A stretch of DNA of 64,000 nucleotides from NCBI GenBank assembly GCA_030429735.1, contig JAUIET010000004.1, positions 186,001 through 250,000 of the forward strand. Direction: 5' to 3'. Position numbers and translations under genes: made by a program. Positions 49,798 through 58,201 of this stretch are shown here, piece after piece. Under the pieces are notes generated by a model. It had not been told where the DNA came from. It did no database searches and saw nothing but the letters and a program-made list of their open reading frames with translations. Position 1 is the stretch's first letter. Each line of letters begins with the position of its first letter. Source of the stretch: Gammaproteobacteria bacterium (GTDB lineage: Bacteria; Pseudomonadota; Gammaproteobacteria; Pseudomonadales; JAUIET01).

Positions 49798-50892
49798 TCA
49801 CATTAAGTCTGTGATCGGTTTCACAGCGCATTCAACGGGGTATAATTTGCTGTCATCTGCGCCAACCCAGCGCCACAGCATGCCACCTTCAGTGTGGCCG
49901 CAGGTTTCTACCCAATTCGGATACGCCTCTCCGGGCTGCTGTGCTGACACCACCAATACAATGCTGCCGTCTGTTTCTTCTGCTGCGCTGTGTTTGTTGT
50001 ACGAAATTCTGTGGTAACGATAATCCAAAGATTCCATCCAGTAATTAGACAATTGAAAATTCCATGTCGTGCACTCGGGAATGTCTTTTGCTCGGATAAC
50101 CAAGGCCTCATTGGGTGACAGCCGCCAGTAACTCTGCAGATATAGAATGTTGGAATCACCGCCAGCGCGCTGGCATTTCGCTTGATCGTCGTAGGGCAGC
50201 TGGTTTATGTGGGACGAGTACTGGTTCATCCAGTTTATAAACAGGCCGGCCGTTGATGTGACAAACGCCGCGCTTGCCCCCAGGCGTTTTGTGAACTCTT
50301 CGGGACGCAGTGCGTCAGTATCGCGAGGGTTTAAGCATTCAATGCTGTATTCAGCCGGTGTTTCTCGTGTGCGATCATTGAACGTTTGCCTGACAATCAG
50401 ACTTTTTGTCTGTTCCTGCATGGGCAACCAGTTGCCGGGCTTTGGTGTACTGCTGATGATGATTTCGAACGCCCCATCTTCATTGAGTTCTATATCATCG
50501 GCATCAAGATGGCCGCTATGTTCCATGGTACCTGTGGTTTCATAACTGCCTGATTTGGTGCCAAAGCTCAGATAATGTACGCTGCCACGTGTTCCCCATA
50601 CGCGATAGTCCATTGTGCCGTCGATATTCGCGTTGTGATAAATGTTGTCGGGGTTATCGTTGCCAATCTTGATGGTTTCGTTGGCCAATTGAAAAAAACG
50701 CGGAAAGCTGGGGTTTGATGATTCAATCTGGCTTTCCAGGCCAGCGCGCAACAGGCGGGTCAAATACCGGTAACCTTCAGCACGATCAAAAACAGTTGCT
50801 GGCGTAGTGTCACCCTCAATTAAGCGCCCCGCCGATTTTAACTGCTCACAAAAATCGTCCCATTGCCGAGCCAAGTCGTCCATATCAGTCAT
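49798..50892 (-). CDS. DUF1214 domain-containing protein
   Basis: A soluble 364-residue protein. The C-terminal third carries the DUF1214 pattern: SYWRLSPNEALVIRA, WNFQLSNYWMESLDYR and a final strand SIVLVVSAQQPGEAYPNWVET. The N-terminal part (FCEQLKSAGRLI..., with DNIYHNANIDG) also matches this family. Homologues lie near steroid and lipid catabolism genes in several actinobacteria and proteobacteria, but no activity is known to me. The order here is modC, this gene, sulfotransferase, pldA, all on one strand with small gaps. Confidence 0.78.
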   Translation of the reverse strand: MTDMDDLARQWDDFCEQLKSAGRLIEGDTTPATVFDRAEGYRYLTRLLRAGLESQIESSNPSFPRFFQLANETIKIGNDNPDNIYHNANIDGTMDYRVWGTRGSVHYLSFGTKSGSYETTGTMEHSGHLDADDIELNEDGAFEIIISSTPKPGNWLPMQEQTKSLIVRQTFNDRTRETPAEYSIECLNPRDTDALRPEEFTKRLGASAAFVTSTAGLFINWMNQYSSHINQLPYDDQAKCQRAGGDSNILYLQSYWRLSPNEALVIRAKDIPECTTWNFQLSNYWMESLDYRYHRISYNKHSAAEETDGSIVLVVSAQQPGEAYPNWVETCGHTEGGMLWRWVGADDSKLYPVECAVKPITDLM

Positions 50893-50900
50893 GACAAAAC

Positions 50901-51980
50901 CTATTGAATAAGAGCGACAGATTTAATCTGTGCCCAGACCTGTTTACCAACCGTCAATTGTAAGCGGTGCAAAGATTTCAGCGTGATCAGGGATATCAAT
51001 TCCTGCTCGTTTGCCAGTAGTAAACGTACGGCAACTGTGCCGTCTCGATTGTTGGGCACTATAGCACCGACCTTGGCCGGAAGAATGTTCAAAATACTGC
51101 TGTCTTTTGCCTCAGATAGCGCAATGCTCACGTCTTTCGCATAGATTTGCACGCGTGCATTATCGCCTTGCACCAGCTGATCACTGCGTAAGTGTAAAAC
51201 CTGATCACCAAGTGCCAGTGCCACCAGGTGCGCCTGTGTGTCTACCGATGATATGAATGCGTCTATAAGTGTGCTCGGGTTATCTGAATATTCGCTGCCG
51301 CGCTGATACTCGTTAAGAATAGTCACCGGATCACCCGCGGTAAGCAGCCTGCCTCGCTCCAGCACCACCAGATAGTCCGCTAACCGACCAACCTCCTGCA
51401 GTGAGTGGCTTACGTACAGAATTGGAATGCCGGCCTCATTTTTAATGCGTTCCAGGTAGGGCAGCAGTTCTCTCTTTCTCGGGGCATCGAGTGAGGACAG
51501 TGGTTCATCCATGAGCAGTATTTCCGGATTGGATAGCAGAGCACGGCCTATGGCCACGCGTTGTTGTTCACCACCTGACAAGCCGTGTATTGGTCGACCA
51601 AGCAACGGGCAAATGTCGAGCAGATCAAACAACTCATTGTCACGGGCGCGTGCATCCGAGCGAGAACGCTGGCCAAAGCGTAAATTTGCTTCAACATTAA
51701 GGTGGGGAAACAATCTCGGTTCTTGAAAGACGTAGCCAACATTTCTCTTATGGCAGGGCAGGGTGGTGTGCTGGTTTTGCCAGATCCGCTCACCTATATG
51801 CAGCTCTCCATTCGGATCATGTTCCAATCCCGCTACACAGCGCAGAAAAGTGGTTTTTCCTGCGCCAGAGCGTCCGAACAGCGCAGTGACTCCTTCTCCG
51901 GGCAGCTGTGTATCAACATCCAACGCGGGGTGTGACGATTCAGGGCTTGAAAATGCGATGTGAAACTTTGCGCGAATCAT
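50901..51980 (-). CDS. modC: Molybdate ABC transporter ATP-binding protein ModC
   Basis: The ATPase of the molybdate importer. I start at the ATG at 51980, four bases after the modB stop; the frame is open further upstream inside modB. The 359-residue chain has Walker A GRSGAGKT, the Q-loop region with VGYVFQEPRLFPHL, the ABC signature LSGGEQQRV and Walker B ILLMDEPLSSLD. A C-terminal TOBE/Mop domain of about 75 residues senses molybdate. Together with modB and modA it forms a complete operon. Confidence 0.94.
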   Translation of the reverse strand: MIRAKFHIAFSSPESSHPALDVDTQLPGEGVTALFGRSGAGKTTFLRCVAGLEHDPNGELHIGERIWQNQHTTLPCHKRNVGYVFQEPRLFPHLNVEANLRFGQRSRSDARARDNELFDLLDICPLLGRPIHGLSGGEQQRVAIGRALLSNPEILLMDEPLSSLDAPRKRELLPYLERIKNEAGIPILYVSHSLQEVGRLADYLVVLERGRLLTAGDPVTILNEYQRGSEYSDNPSTLIDAFISSVDTQAHLVALALGDQVLHLRSDQLVQGDNARVQIYAKDVSIALSEAKDSSILNILPAKVGAIVPNNRDGTVAVRLLLANEQELISLITLKSLHRLQLTVGKQVWAQIKSVALIQ

Positions 51981-51984
51981 GAGT

Positions 51985-52680
51985 TTACGACGTGGTATTA
52001 ATTCGCACCAGGCGCGCGGAAGAGCCATTCAGGCTATAAACGAGGGTAAGTACCACCAACGCAAATATGAGCATCACCAGTGACAAGGAATGTGCCTGTG
52101 TGTACTGCAACGTTTCTACGTGCTCGTAGATTTGGACCGATGCTACTTTTGTCTCACCAGGTATATTGCCGCCAATCATTAACACAACACCAAACTCTCC
52201 CACTGTGTGAGCAAAGCCCAATGCGGCAGCAGTAACAAATCCGGGCTTGCACATTGGCAGCACAACTTTGTAGAAGCGTTGCCAGGCATTTGCTCCGAGC
52301 GTAGCAGCTGTTTCTACCGGCCATTTACCCATTCCTGTCAACGCATTATGAATGGGCTGCACAACAAATGGCAGCGAGTACACAACCGATCCAAGGACCA
52401 ACCCCCAAAAGGTGAATGCCAGAGAATCGGCACCCACCGCTTGCGTTAGCACACCCACAGGTCCATCCGGGCTCATCGCCAATAGCAGGTAAAATCCCAG
52501 CACAGTCGGTGGCAGAACCAGTGGTAGCGCTACTATTGCACTGACTATCGAGCGCATTCTTGACGTGCTGTAGCTAAGCCACCAGGCAATCGGCGTTCCA
52601 ACAAACATCAGCAGCGCAGTGCTGGTCGAGGCCAGCTTAACCGTGAGCAACAAGGCCTGCAAATCACCTTCCGCCAGCAT
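51985..52680 (-). CDS. modB: Molybdate ABC transporter permease ModB
   Basis: An inner-membrane permease of 231 residues with about five or six hydrophobic helices. The cytoplasmic coupling loop is GANAWQRFYKVVLPMCKPGF (about 147-166), the EAA-like motif that docks to ModC. GEFGVVLMIGGNIPGET is diagnostic for molybdate/tungstate permeases. Its ATG shares one base with the modA stop, so translation is coupled. Confidence 0.94.
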   Translation of the reverse strand: MLAEGDLQALLLTVKLASTSTALLMFVGTPIAWWLSYSTSRMRSIVSAIVALPLVLPPTVLGFYLLLAMSPDGPVGVLTQAVGADSLAFTFWGLVLGSVVYSLPFVVQPIHNALTGMGKWPVETAATLGANAWQRFYKVVLPMCKPGFVTAAALGFAHTVGEFGVVLMIGGNIPGETKVASVQIYEHVETLQYTQAHSLSLVMLIFALVVLTLVYSLNGSSARLVRINTTS

Positions 52681-53438
52681 TAGCTATCGAACCTGCGATA
52701 ACCGGACTGGACGATCAGCGTACGAATTTCTTGAGTTTGCAGATAGCGGTGCAGCGCGACTGCAGCGTCTGACGTGGCTTGGCCGAGCAATACCATATCT
52801 TGCCGAATAGTGCTGTGCAGGTCGGGCGGGATTGGCCAGCTAAGACCTGCATAGTTTTGTGGTAGAGAGTCAATCTGAGACTTTGAGACAAACCCTATAT
52901 CGGCGTTTTTGCTGTGTACAAAATGAAACACCTGCGACACATTTTCACCAACGATCAATTTAGTTCGCAGCTCACTATAAAGTGTCAACGACTGCAAAAC
53001 CTGTTGCGCTGCCAATCCATACGGCGCCAGCGCCGGATTGGCAATTGCAACGCGTTTGAATTGACTTTGGCGCAAAACATCTGGCGCGGACTGATCTTTC
53101 CATTCGGCGGTAGTCTCCGCATTGGCCCAAAGTACAAGCTCCCCAAACGCATATGTAATCAGACTGTCGTGCTGCGCCCGGCCTGCCGTTGTAAGAGCTT
53201 TAGGTTTGATACTGTCTGCAGACAAAAACAAGTCGAACGGAGCGCCGCGGACTATTTGTGCGTACAATTTCCCCGAAGAGCCTGCAATCATTCTTACCCT
53301 ATGTGTTGATTGAGCTTCGAAGCGTTGGCTGATCTTTTCAAACACAGGTGCAAAATTTGAAGCGACCGCCACCGTTGCAAGGTCCGCAGCTGCAGTAGTC
53401 GCAAAAAAACAAAACAAAGTGGGCAGCAGTCGTTTCAT
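52680..53438 (-). CDS. modA: Molybdate ABC transporter substrate-binding protein ModA
   Basis: A periplasmic binding protein of 252 residues with a signal peptide (KRLLPTLFCFFATTAAA). After cleavage it shows VAVASNFAPVFEKIS and MIAGSSGKLYAQI, where the serines bind the oxyanion, then GAPFDLFLSADSIKP. The Tyr/Ser/Val pattern fits molybdate or tungstate. It is first in the operon. The 185 bases upstream to the next gene contain no clear ModE palindrome that I could find. Confidence 0.93.
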   Translation of the reverse strand: MKRLLPTLFCFFATTAAADLATVAVASNFAPVFEKISQRFEAQSTHRVRMIAGSSGKLYAQIVRGAPFDLFLSADSIKPKALTTAGRAQHDSLITYAFGELVLWANAETTAEWKDQSAPDVLRQSQFKRVAIANPALAPYGLAAQQVLQSLTLYSELRTKLIVGENVSQVFHFVHSKNADIGFVSKSQIDSLPQNYAGLSWPIPPDLHSTIRQDMVLLGQATSDAAVALHRYLQTQEIRTLIVQSGYRRFDS

Positions 53439-53623
53439 GGCGGCGTAGTCTGATCTATGTGGCGTGGTAACTTAAGCAGACTGCCTCTCGCAGCCCACTC
53501 TCAGGCCAGGGACTTGCTAAATAAATTGACGAAGCCTTTAATGCCACTGTAATGCACTATATTGGCTGCGGCTTCGCCCACTAGCGAGGAGTTTGACGAA
53601 ATGTTGATGATTGCAGATCATGT

Positions 53624-54754
53624 TCAAGTCAACGCACCTTGTTCCCTCAGAGCTAAAACTTCCGCATCGCTATAACCGAGCTGTTCGAGTATGACATCGG
53701 TATCCGCGCCAGGCTCATGCATACCAAATTCAACGCCACTAGGTGTGGCGCTGAACCGCGGAGCAGGCCCTGGCTGCGTGTGACCGTCTACCTCAATAAA
53801 TGCATCGCGTGCCACGTTATGGGCATGTGATTGTGCCTCAACCATATCCAGAACAGGTGCAAAGCACACATCACTGCCCTCCATTATCTGGCACCATTCA
53901 TCCCGGGTTTTCGTTTTTATCACATTCGCTAATTGTGTTTTTAGATCCGCCCATTGTGATTTGTTATGTTGGTCGGAAAAGGCATCCGGATCTAAACCTG
54001 CTTTTTCAATAAGCAACTGATAGAACTGAGGCTCAATTGAGCCAATCGATACGAAACCGCCATCTGATGTTTCGTAGGTGTCGTAAAAATGAGCGGCGCC
54101 ATCAAGAATATTATCGCCGCGCTGAGTCGTCCAGCCGCCTATATTCAAGAACGAGTGAAACATGGACATCAACAAAGAAGAACCCTCAGTCATGGCGGCA
54201 TCTACCACCTGACCCTGGCCATTTCGCTGAGCTTGCAGCAGAGCTGCGAACATACCCGCAACCAGGAACATGGCGCCACCGCCGTAGTCGCCTACTAGAT
54301 TGAGTGGCGGTACCGGGCGTTCACTTGCACGTCCAATAGCATGCAATACACCACTCAGCGAGATGTAATTTATGTCGTGTCCGGCTGCTTGCGACAGTGG
54401 GCCGGTTTGCCCCCAACCCGTCATACGGCCATAAACGAGCTTGGGGTTGCGTTCGAGACAAGTCTCCGGACCAAGGCCAAGGCGCTCCATAACGCCGGGA
54501 CGAAACCCCTCGAACAAAGCATCTGCAGTTCCGATAAGGCGCATAAGTATCTCAATACCCTCTGCGCTCTTCAGGTTCAACGCGATACTGTGCTTGCCAC
54601 GGCGAGTGATATCAGTTGGGAGCACGCTACCAGGTTTGCTGCTGCGATCTACGCTGATGACTTTTGCCCCCATATCTGCGAACAGCATGCCAGCAAAAGG
54701 CCCCGGCCCGATGCCAGCCATCTCAATAAACGTCATTCCTGTCAATGGCCCCAT
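53624..54754 (-). CDS. Alpha-methylacyl-CoA racemase-type CoA transferase family III
   Basis: A CaiB/BaiF-fold protein of 376 residues. It opens [18 protein letters not shown], close to alpha-methylacyl-CoA racemases. The catalytic pair known from M. tuberculosis MCR, His126 and Asp156, sits at exactly these positions here (AAGHDINY and LVGDYGGG). Such enzymes invert the 2-methyl centre of branched acyl-CoAs, including sterol side chains and bile acid precursors, so that S-specific beta-oxidation can proceed. Formyl-CoA or carnitine CoA transferases are less likely because of this pair. It is the first gene of the accessory region shared with the CYP51-like P450. Confidence 0.88.
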   Translation of the reverse strand: MGPLTGMTFIEMAGIGPGPFAGMLFADMGAKVISVDRSSKPGSVLPTDITRRGKHSIALNLKSAEGIEILMRLIGTADALFEGFRPGVMERLGLGPETCLERNPKLVYGRMTGWGQTGPLSQAAGHDINYISLSGVLHAIGRASERPVPPLNLVGDYGGGAMFLVAGMFAALLQAQRNGQGQVVDAAMTEGSSLLMSMFHSFLNIGGWTTQRGDNILDGAAHFYDTYETSDGGFVSIGSIEPQFYQLLIEKAGLDPDAFSDQHNKSQWADLKTQLANVIKTKTRDEWCQIMEGSDVCFAPVLDMVEAQSHAHNVARDAFIEVDGHTQPGPAPRFSATPSGVEFGMHEPGADTDVILEQLGYSDAEVLALREQGALT

Positions 54755-54873
54755 CGCTGGCTCCCTTGTTCAATTAAAATGCAATTGTATCACTGCGGTG
54801 GGTTCAATCGTATTGGTGCAGCGTGTTAAGGACTTCTGACTAATTCGCTCCGCGCGTTCATGAGTAATGCGGG

Positions 54874-55959
54874 CTAGCGAGAGGGCAGAAACTCGTGTGC
54901 GCCCATGTCAATGCAGTGCTGAAGATGCCGCTGAATCATGGCCAGAAACATTTTGTCACTGCGCTCACCTGGTGAACTGAAACAGGCACCGAGCACGGTA
55001 ATCATCACGCCATGCATGCTGTATTCACGATACAGGTTCCAGCAATCAACATCGCTAATAGTTACGCCGTTGCGTTCAAGCTCAATGCGGTACTCTTTGA
55101 CGAGCTGACGTTCCCAGGTACGGCGATTGTCAGTATCTACGCTGCCGCCCATAAAGTAAGCCACGTCAGTAACGGCGCTTGATTCGCATACTGTTTGCCA
55201 GTCAACCACAACAATTGTTTGCTCTGCGAATAGAATATTCTCGCTTCGGTAATCGCCGTGGGCGATGGTTTTAGGCCCTGCAAATCGCGACGCAAAATAG
55301 CCATGATGCCTGGCGTAATGCTCTCCGAAATCAATTTGCTGTTGATTCAAACCGTGACCGAAACGATCGAGAAAGACTGGCCAATACTGAATCATCAGCT
55401 CCTGACCAAATGCACCACCATCATCTCTGGCGCTGGACATTACATAGTCTTTGCTGCTCAGATCATCATCACCATAAAATGCCGCCGCCAGCTTGGCGGC
55501 CTCGCTAATGGCCATCTGGCAATGGACCTTACTTTCACCCACCAATTGGCTTCCAGGTTCGCTGGGCGCCATGTCTTCCATCAACAAAAGAAAGCCGGTT
55601 CGGTCTGCACTTAACTCGCTTGCATAGATAGCTGGAGTGCGCATCGCCGTATTCGGTGCCAGATCTCTATAGAACATAACCTCGTTGTAATACGCTCCCT
55701 GCGCTCCAGCCATTGCGCGGGCATGCTCGTCAGCCGCTGGAAACTTGGCAATGATTGAGCTTGGTGCCCCGTCGGTGATTTGGTCATAGCTGAGCGTAAT
55801 ACGTGCATTGTCACCCATCTTGCCTGTACCTATTAACTGGTAGGCGCTTTCAGTGATACGCTCATCAATCAAAATACCCTCGCGGCGCAAACACTCCGTC
55901 AGATATTCATTCGACAGCTGTTCCGGGCGGGTGGGAAAATCAATATCACTGTTGGACAC
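54874..55959 (-). CDS. APH-family phosphotransferase (kinase-like)
   Basis: A choline/aminoglycoside-kinase-like protein of 361 residues. The catalytic loop is IAHGDYRSENILF (HGD...N) and the metal motif is VVDWQTV. The N-terminal lobe has the nucleotide-binding text TGKMGDNARITLSYD. I start at the GTG at 55959 because AGGAG lies seven bases upstream; a TTG seven codons earlier has no such site. This subgroup (ecdysteroid-kinase-like/phosphotransferase enzyme family) is frequent in steroid and lipid degradation regions, but the substrate is unknown. It is divergent from the NTF2-P450 operon. Confidence 0.8.
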   Translation of the reverse strand: MSNSDIDFPTRPEQLSNEYLTECLRREGILIDERITESAYQLIGTGKMGDNARITLSYDQITDGAPSSIIAKFPAADEHARAMAGAQGAYYNEVMFYRDLAPNTAMRTPAIYASELSADRTGFLLLMEDMAPSEPGSQLVGESKVHCQMAISEAAKLAAAFYGDDDLSSKDYVMSSARDDGGAFGQELMIQYWPVFLDRFGHGLNQQQIDFGEHYARHHGYFASRFAGPKTIAHGDYRSENILFAEQTIVVVDWQTVCESSAVTDVAYFMGGSVDTDNRRTWERQLVKEYRIELERNGVTISDVDCWNLYREYSMHGVMITVLGACFSSPGERSDKMFLAMIQRHLQHCIDMGAHEFLPSR

Positions 55960-56145
55960 AGTCAGGCTCCTGATAAACAAACGGGGTTCTACAAACCGAA
56001 CTATGCACGATACCGCGATTGAAAAGAAGTTACTGTATAAGCTTTAACATAAACCATGCTCTTATCCTTGTACTATAGGCATACGGTGTGAAAAATCGCA
56101 TCTCGATCCTAATAATAATCTCAATAGAACAACGGAGATTTCCCT

Positions 56146-56640
56146 ATGCCAGCCTACAGTCGAGAGGAAATGGAGAAAATGGTAAACCGGTGGCTCGCAA
56201 TAAATGATAAAGCGGAGCGGGAGGGCAACTGGCGCCAGTTAGCCGATTATTTTGCGGAAGATATCAAGTACGGTTGGGAAACGCCCAATGGTAAATACGA
56301 ATTTAACGATCGCGAAACGGTGCGCGAAACCTGCGTTGGTGCCGCGATGGATCCCTATCAGGGATGGACCTATCCATACGACAAGATCGTGATTGATGAA
56401 CATAAGGGTGAAGTATTCGCCACCTGGTGGCAGACACCGCCAGGGTCGCCTGTGCGCGAGGATGGCTCGCCTATGAAAGTCATAGGTGCCTCGTGGTTTC
56501 GTTATGGGGGTAACTTTGAGTGGGCTGAACAGTTGGACATGTACGACTATACAAACATCACCAATTTGATCAAGGAGTGTGTTGAGAAGGGGATTCTTAA
56601 GGAAATGCCATTAATGTCTACCCATCAAGTTAAGAACTAA
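56146..56640 (+). CDS. SnoaL/NTF2-fold protein
   Basis: A 164-residue protein of the NTF2/SnoaL/ketosteroid-isomerase-like fold. The opening helix (EEMEKMVNRWLAINDKAERE), the first sheet strand after NWRQLADYFAEDIKYGWE and the late strands IDEHKGEVFATWWQTPP give the typical cone shape. No clear ketosteroid isomerase Asp/Tyr pair can be fixed by eye. CGGAGAT precedes the ATG. It is the first gene of an operon with the P450 (4-base gap), ferredoxin and dehydrogenase. An NTF2-like gene also accompanies cyp51 in mycobacteria, so a steroid- or terpene-binding role is plausible but inferred. Confidence 0.8.
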   Translation: MPAYSREEMEKMVNRWLAINDKAEREGNWRQLADYFAEDIKYGWETPNGKYEFNDRETVRETCVGAAMDPYQGWTYPYDKIVIDEHKGEVFATWWQTPPGSPVREDGSPMKVIGASWFRYGGNFEWAEQLDMYDYTNITNLIKECVEKGILKEMPLMSTHQVKN

Positions 56641-56644
56641 ACCA

Positions 56645-57991
56645 GTGATAGACATGCAAAAATCTGCTTTAAAGCAGCCTCCTAAGGTGAGCGGCGCCTT
56701 GCAAGATGGCGGCCACATGGCCGAATTCGCTGACAATTTCTGTACTTTTCTTTCTCGCGCACATGCCGAATGCGGAGAGCTTGCTGAATTTGATTTTGGT
56801 GGTCAGAACACTGTATTGATGAGCGGCCCGGCGGCTCAGGAAGTGTTCTTTCGCACGCCTGATGAGCAGTTTAGTCAGGCGCAAGCGTACCAGGTCATGG
56901 TGCCAGTATTTGGCCCAGGTGTTATTTTCGACGCACCACCTGATCGTTGTAAAACACAACTTAAGATACAGGTGGATGCGCTGCGCTATCAGAACATGAA
57001 GGCGTACGCGGGCGTGATCGCGCAAGAGGTTGAGGATTGGATTGCCGATTGGGGGGATGAAGGGGAAGTTGAGCTATTGCATGCTTTCCACGAATTAACC
57101 ATGCACACAGCAACGCATTGCCTGCTGGGCAAAGAGTTCCGCCAGAACATGACGGACGAGTTCTTCAGTTTATACAAAGACCTGCAAGCGGGCGTTCAAG
57201 CGATTAGTTTTGTTGACCCCTATATGCAGCAACCTTTGTTTGCAGCACGTGATGCAGCGCGTGAACGCTTGGAAGAAATCGTCAGCGAACTGGTCAACAA
57301 GCGGCGAGGATCTGGCAAGCAGTATGGTGATGCGCTCGAAACGTTTATGACCGGCACTTACAATGACGGATCACACCTGTCCGATACGGAAATTACTGGA
57401 CTGATCATTGCGACAATGTTTGCAGGGCATCACACCAGTTCAGGCACCGCGGCTGAAACGCTGCTGGAGATAGCGAAGCACCCGCAATATGCCGCAGAGC
57501 TCAAAACCGAAATAGACGCCATCTATGGAAACGGTGAAGAAATCAGTCTTGCTTCTATGCGTGCCATTCCCCGGCTAGAACTGTTTATCAATGAAGTACT
57601 GCGTTTGCACCCACCGCTTGTCATTCTGATGCGCCGCGTCATGGAAGATACAAAATACAAAGGCTATATCATAGAAGCCGGAAAAACGGTGGCCGTGTCT
57701 ATTTTTGAAAGCCACATGAATCCCGATGTGTTCCCCCAACCAGAAAACTTTAATCCGCACCGGGAAGAACCCGAGCAAGCATTCGCGTATATTCCCTTTG
57801 GTGGCGGTCGTCACAAGTGTGCGGGGAACGCCTTTGCCTTGCTGCAATTGAAAGCTATTTTCAGTGCCTTGCTGCGTCGCTACGACTTTGAACTGACCGG
57901 CCCCGCTGAGGACTACGTTGACGAAATAAGCAATATGACAATTCGTCCAAAGGATCCTTGTGTGATCAAGTACAAACGCAGGCGGGCGTAG
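56645..57991 (+). CDS. Cytochrome P450 of the CYP51 (sterol 14-alpha-demethylase) type
   Basis: A soluble, 448-residue bacterial P450 without membrane anchor. Both CYP51 signatures are present: the B'-helix motif YQVMVPVFGPGVIFD (Tyr82-Asp96) and the I-helix motif AGHHTSSGT (260-268). ExxR is in FINEVLRLHPPL and the haem loop is FGGGRHKCAG with Cys392. Similarity to M. tuberculosis CYP51 is strong from the I-helix to the end. The residue matching Mtb Phe78 (Phe or Leu in sterol demethylases, facing the sterol C4 region) is Val84, so the substrate may differ. The start is GTG at 56645 or ATG at 56654. The next gene is its likely ferredoxin partner. Confidence 0.9.
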   Translation: MIDMQKSALKQPPKVSGALQDGGHMAEFADNFCTFLSRAHAECGELAEFDFGGQNTVLMSGPAAQEVFFRTPDEQFSQAQAYQVMVPVFGPGVIFDAPPDRCKTQLKIQVDALRYQNMKAYAGVIAQEVEDWIADWGDEGEVELLHAFHELTMHTATHCLLGKEFRQNMTDEFFSLYKDLQAGVQAISFVDPYMQQPLFAARDAARERLEEIVSELVNKRRGSGKQYGDALETFMTGTYNDGSHLSDTEITGLIIATMFAGHHTSSGTAAETLLEIAKHPQYAAELKTEIDAIYGNGEEISLASMRAIPRLELFINEVLRLHPPLVILMRRVMEDTKYKGYIIEAGKTVAVSIFESHMNPDVFPQPENFNPHREEPEQAFAYIPFGGGRHKCAGNAFALLQLKAIFSALLRRYDFELTGPAEDYVDEISNMTIRPKDPCVIKYKRRRA

Positions 57992-57995
57992 CATC

Positions 57996-58199
57996 ATGAA
58001 AATCAGCATAGATGGTGATTTGTGCCAGGGTCACAGTGTGTGTATGGCTGAGTGCCCTGAAGTGTTTCAAGTAACAGAGCCACAAGACGGTTATCCAGTC
58101 GTTACGGTTTTAGTATCTGAGCCTGCAGAAGCGCTTAGAGAAAAGGTTACTATGGCCGCAAAATACTGCCCGAATAACGTCATTATCATTGAAGACTGA
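57996..58199 (+). CDS. P450-partner ferredoxin, probably [3Fe-4S], with CxxHxxC motif
   Basis: A 67-residue ferredoxin that likely passes electrons to the P450 four bases upstream. The cluster motif is CQGHSVC (Cys10, His13, Cys16) with the distal Cys58 in YCPNN. Histidine replaces the cysteine that would make a four-cysteine site, as in the ferredoxin beside M. tuberculosis cyp51, and this usually gives a 3Fe-4S cluster. An additional Cys20 (AECPEVF) occupies a position that is Ala in the mycobacterial protein as I recall it. No ferredoxin reductase gene is in the window, so it must come from elsewhere. Confidence 0.93.
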   Translation: MKISIDGDLCQGHSVCMAECPEVFQVTEPQDGYPVVTVLVSEPAEALREKVTMAAKYCPNNVIIIED

Positions 58200-58201
58200 T
58201 T

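Noticed and set aside
53600-53674. 24-codon plus-strand ORF with a good GAGGAG ribosome site
   Set aside because: Very short, overlaps the end of the racemase gene on the other strand, and the peptide shows nothing recognisable. Could be chance.
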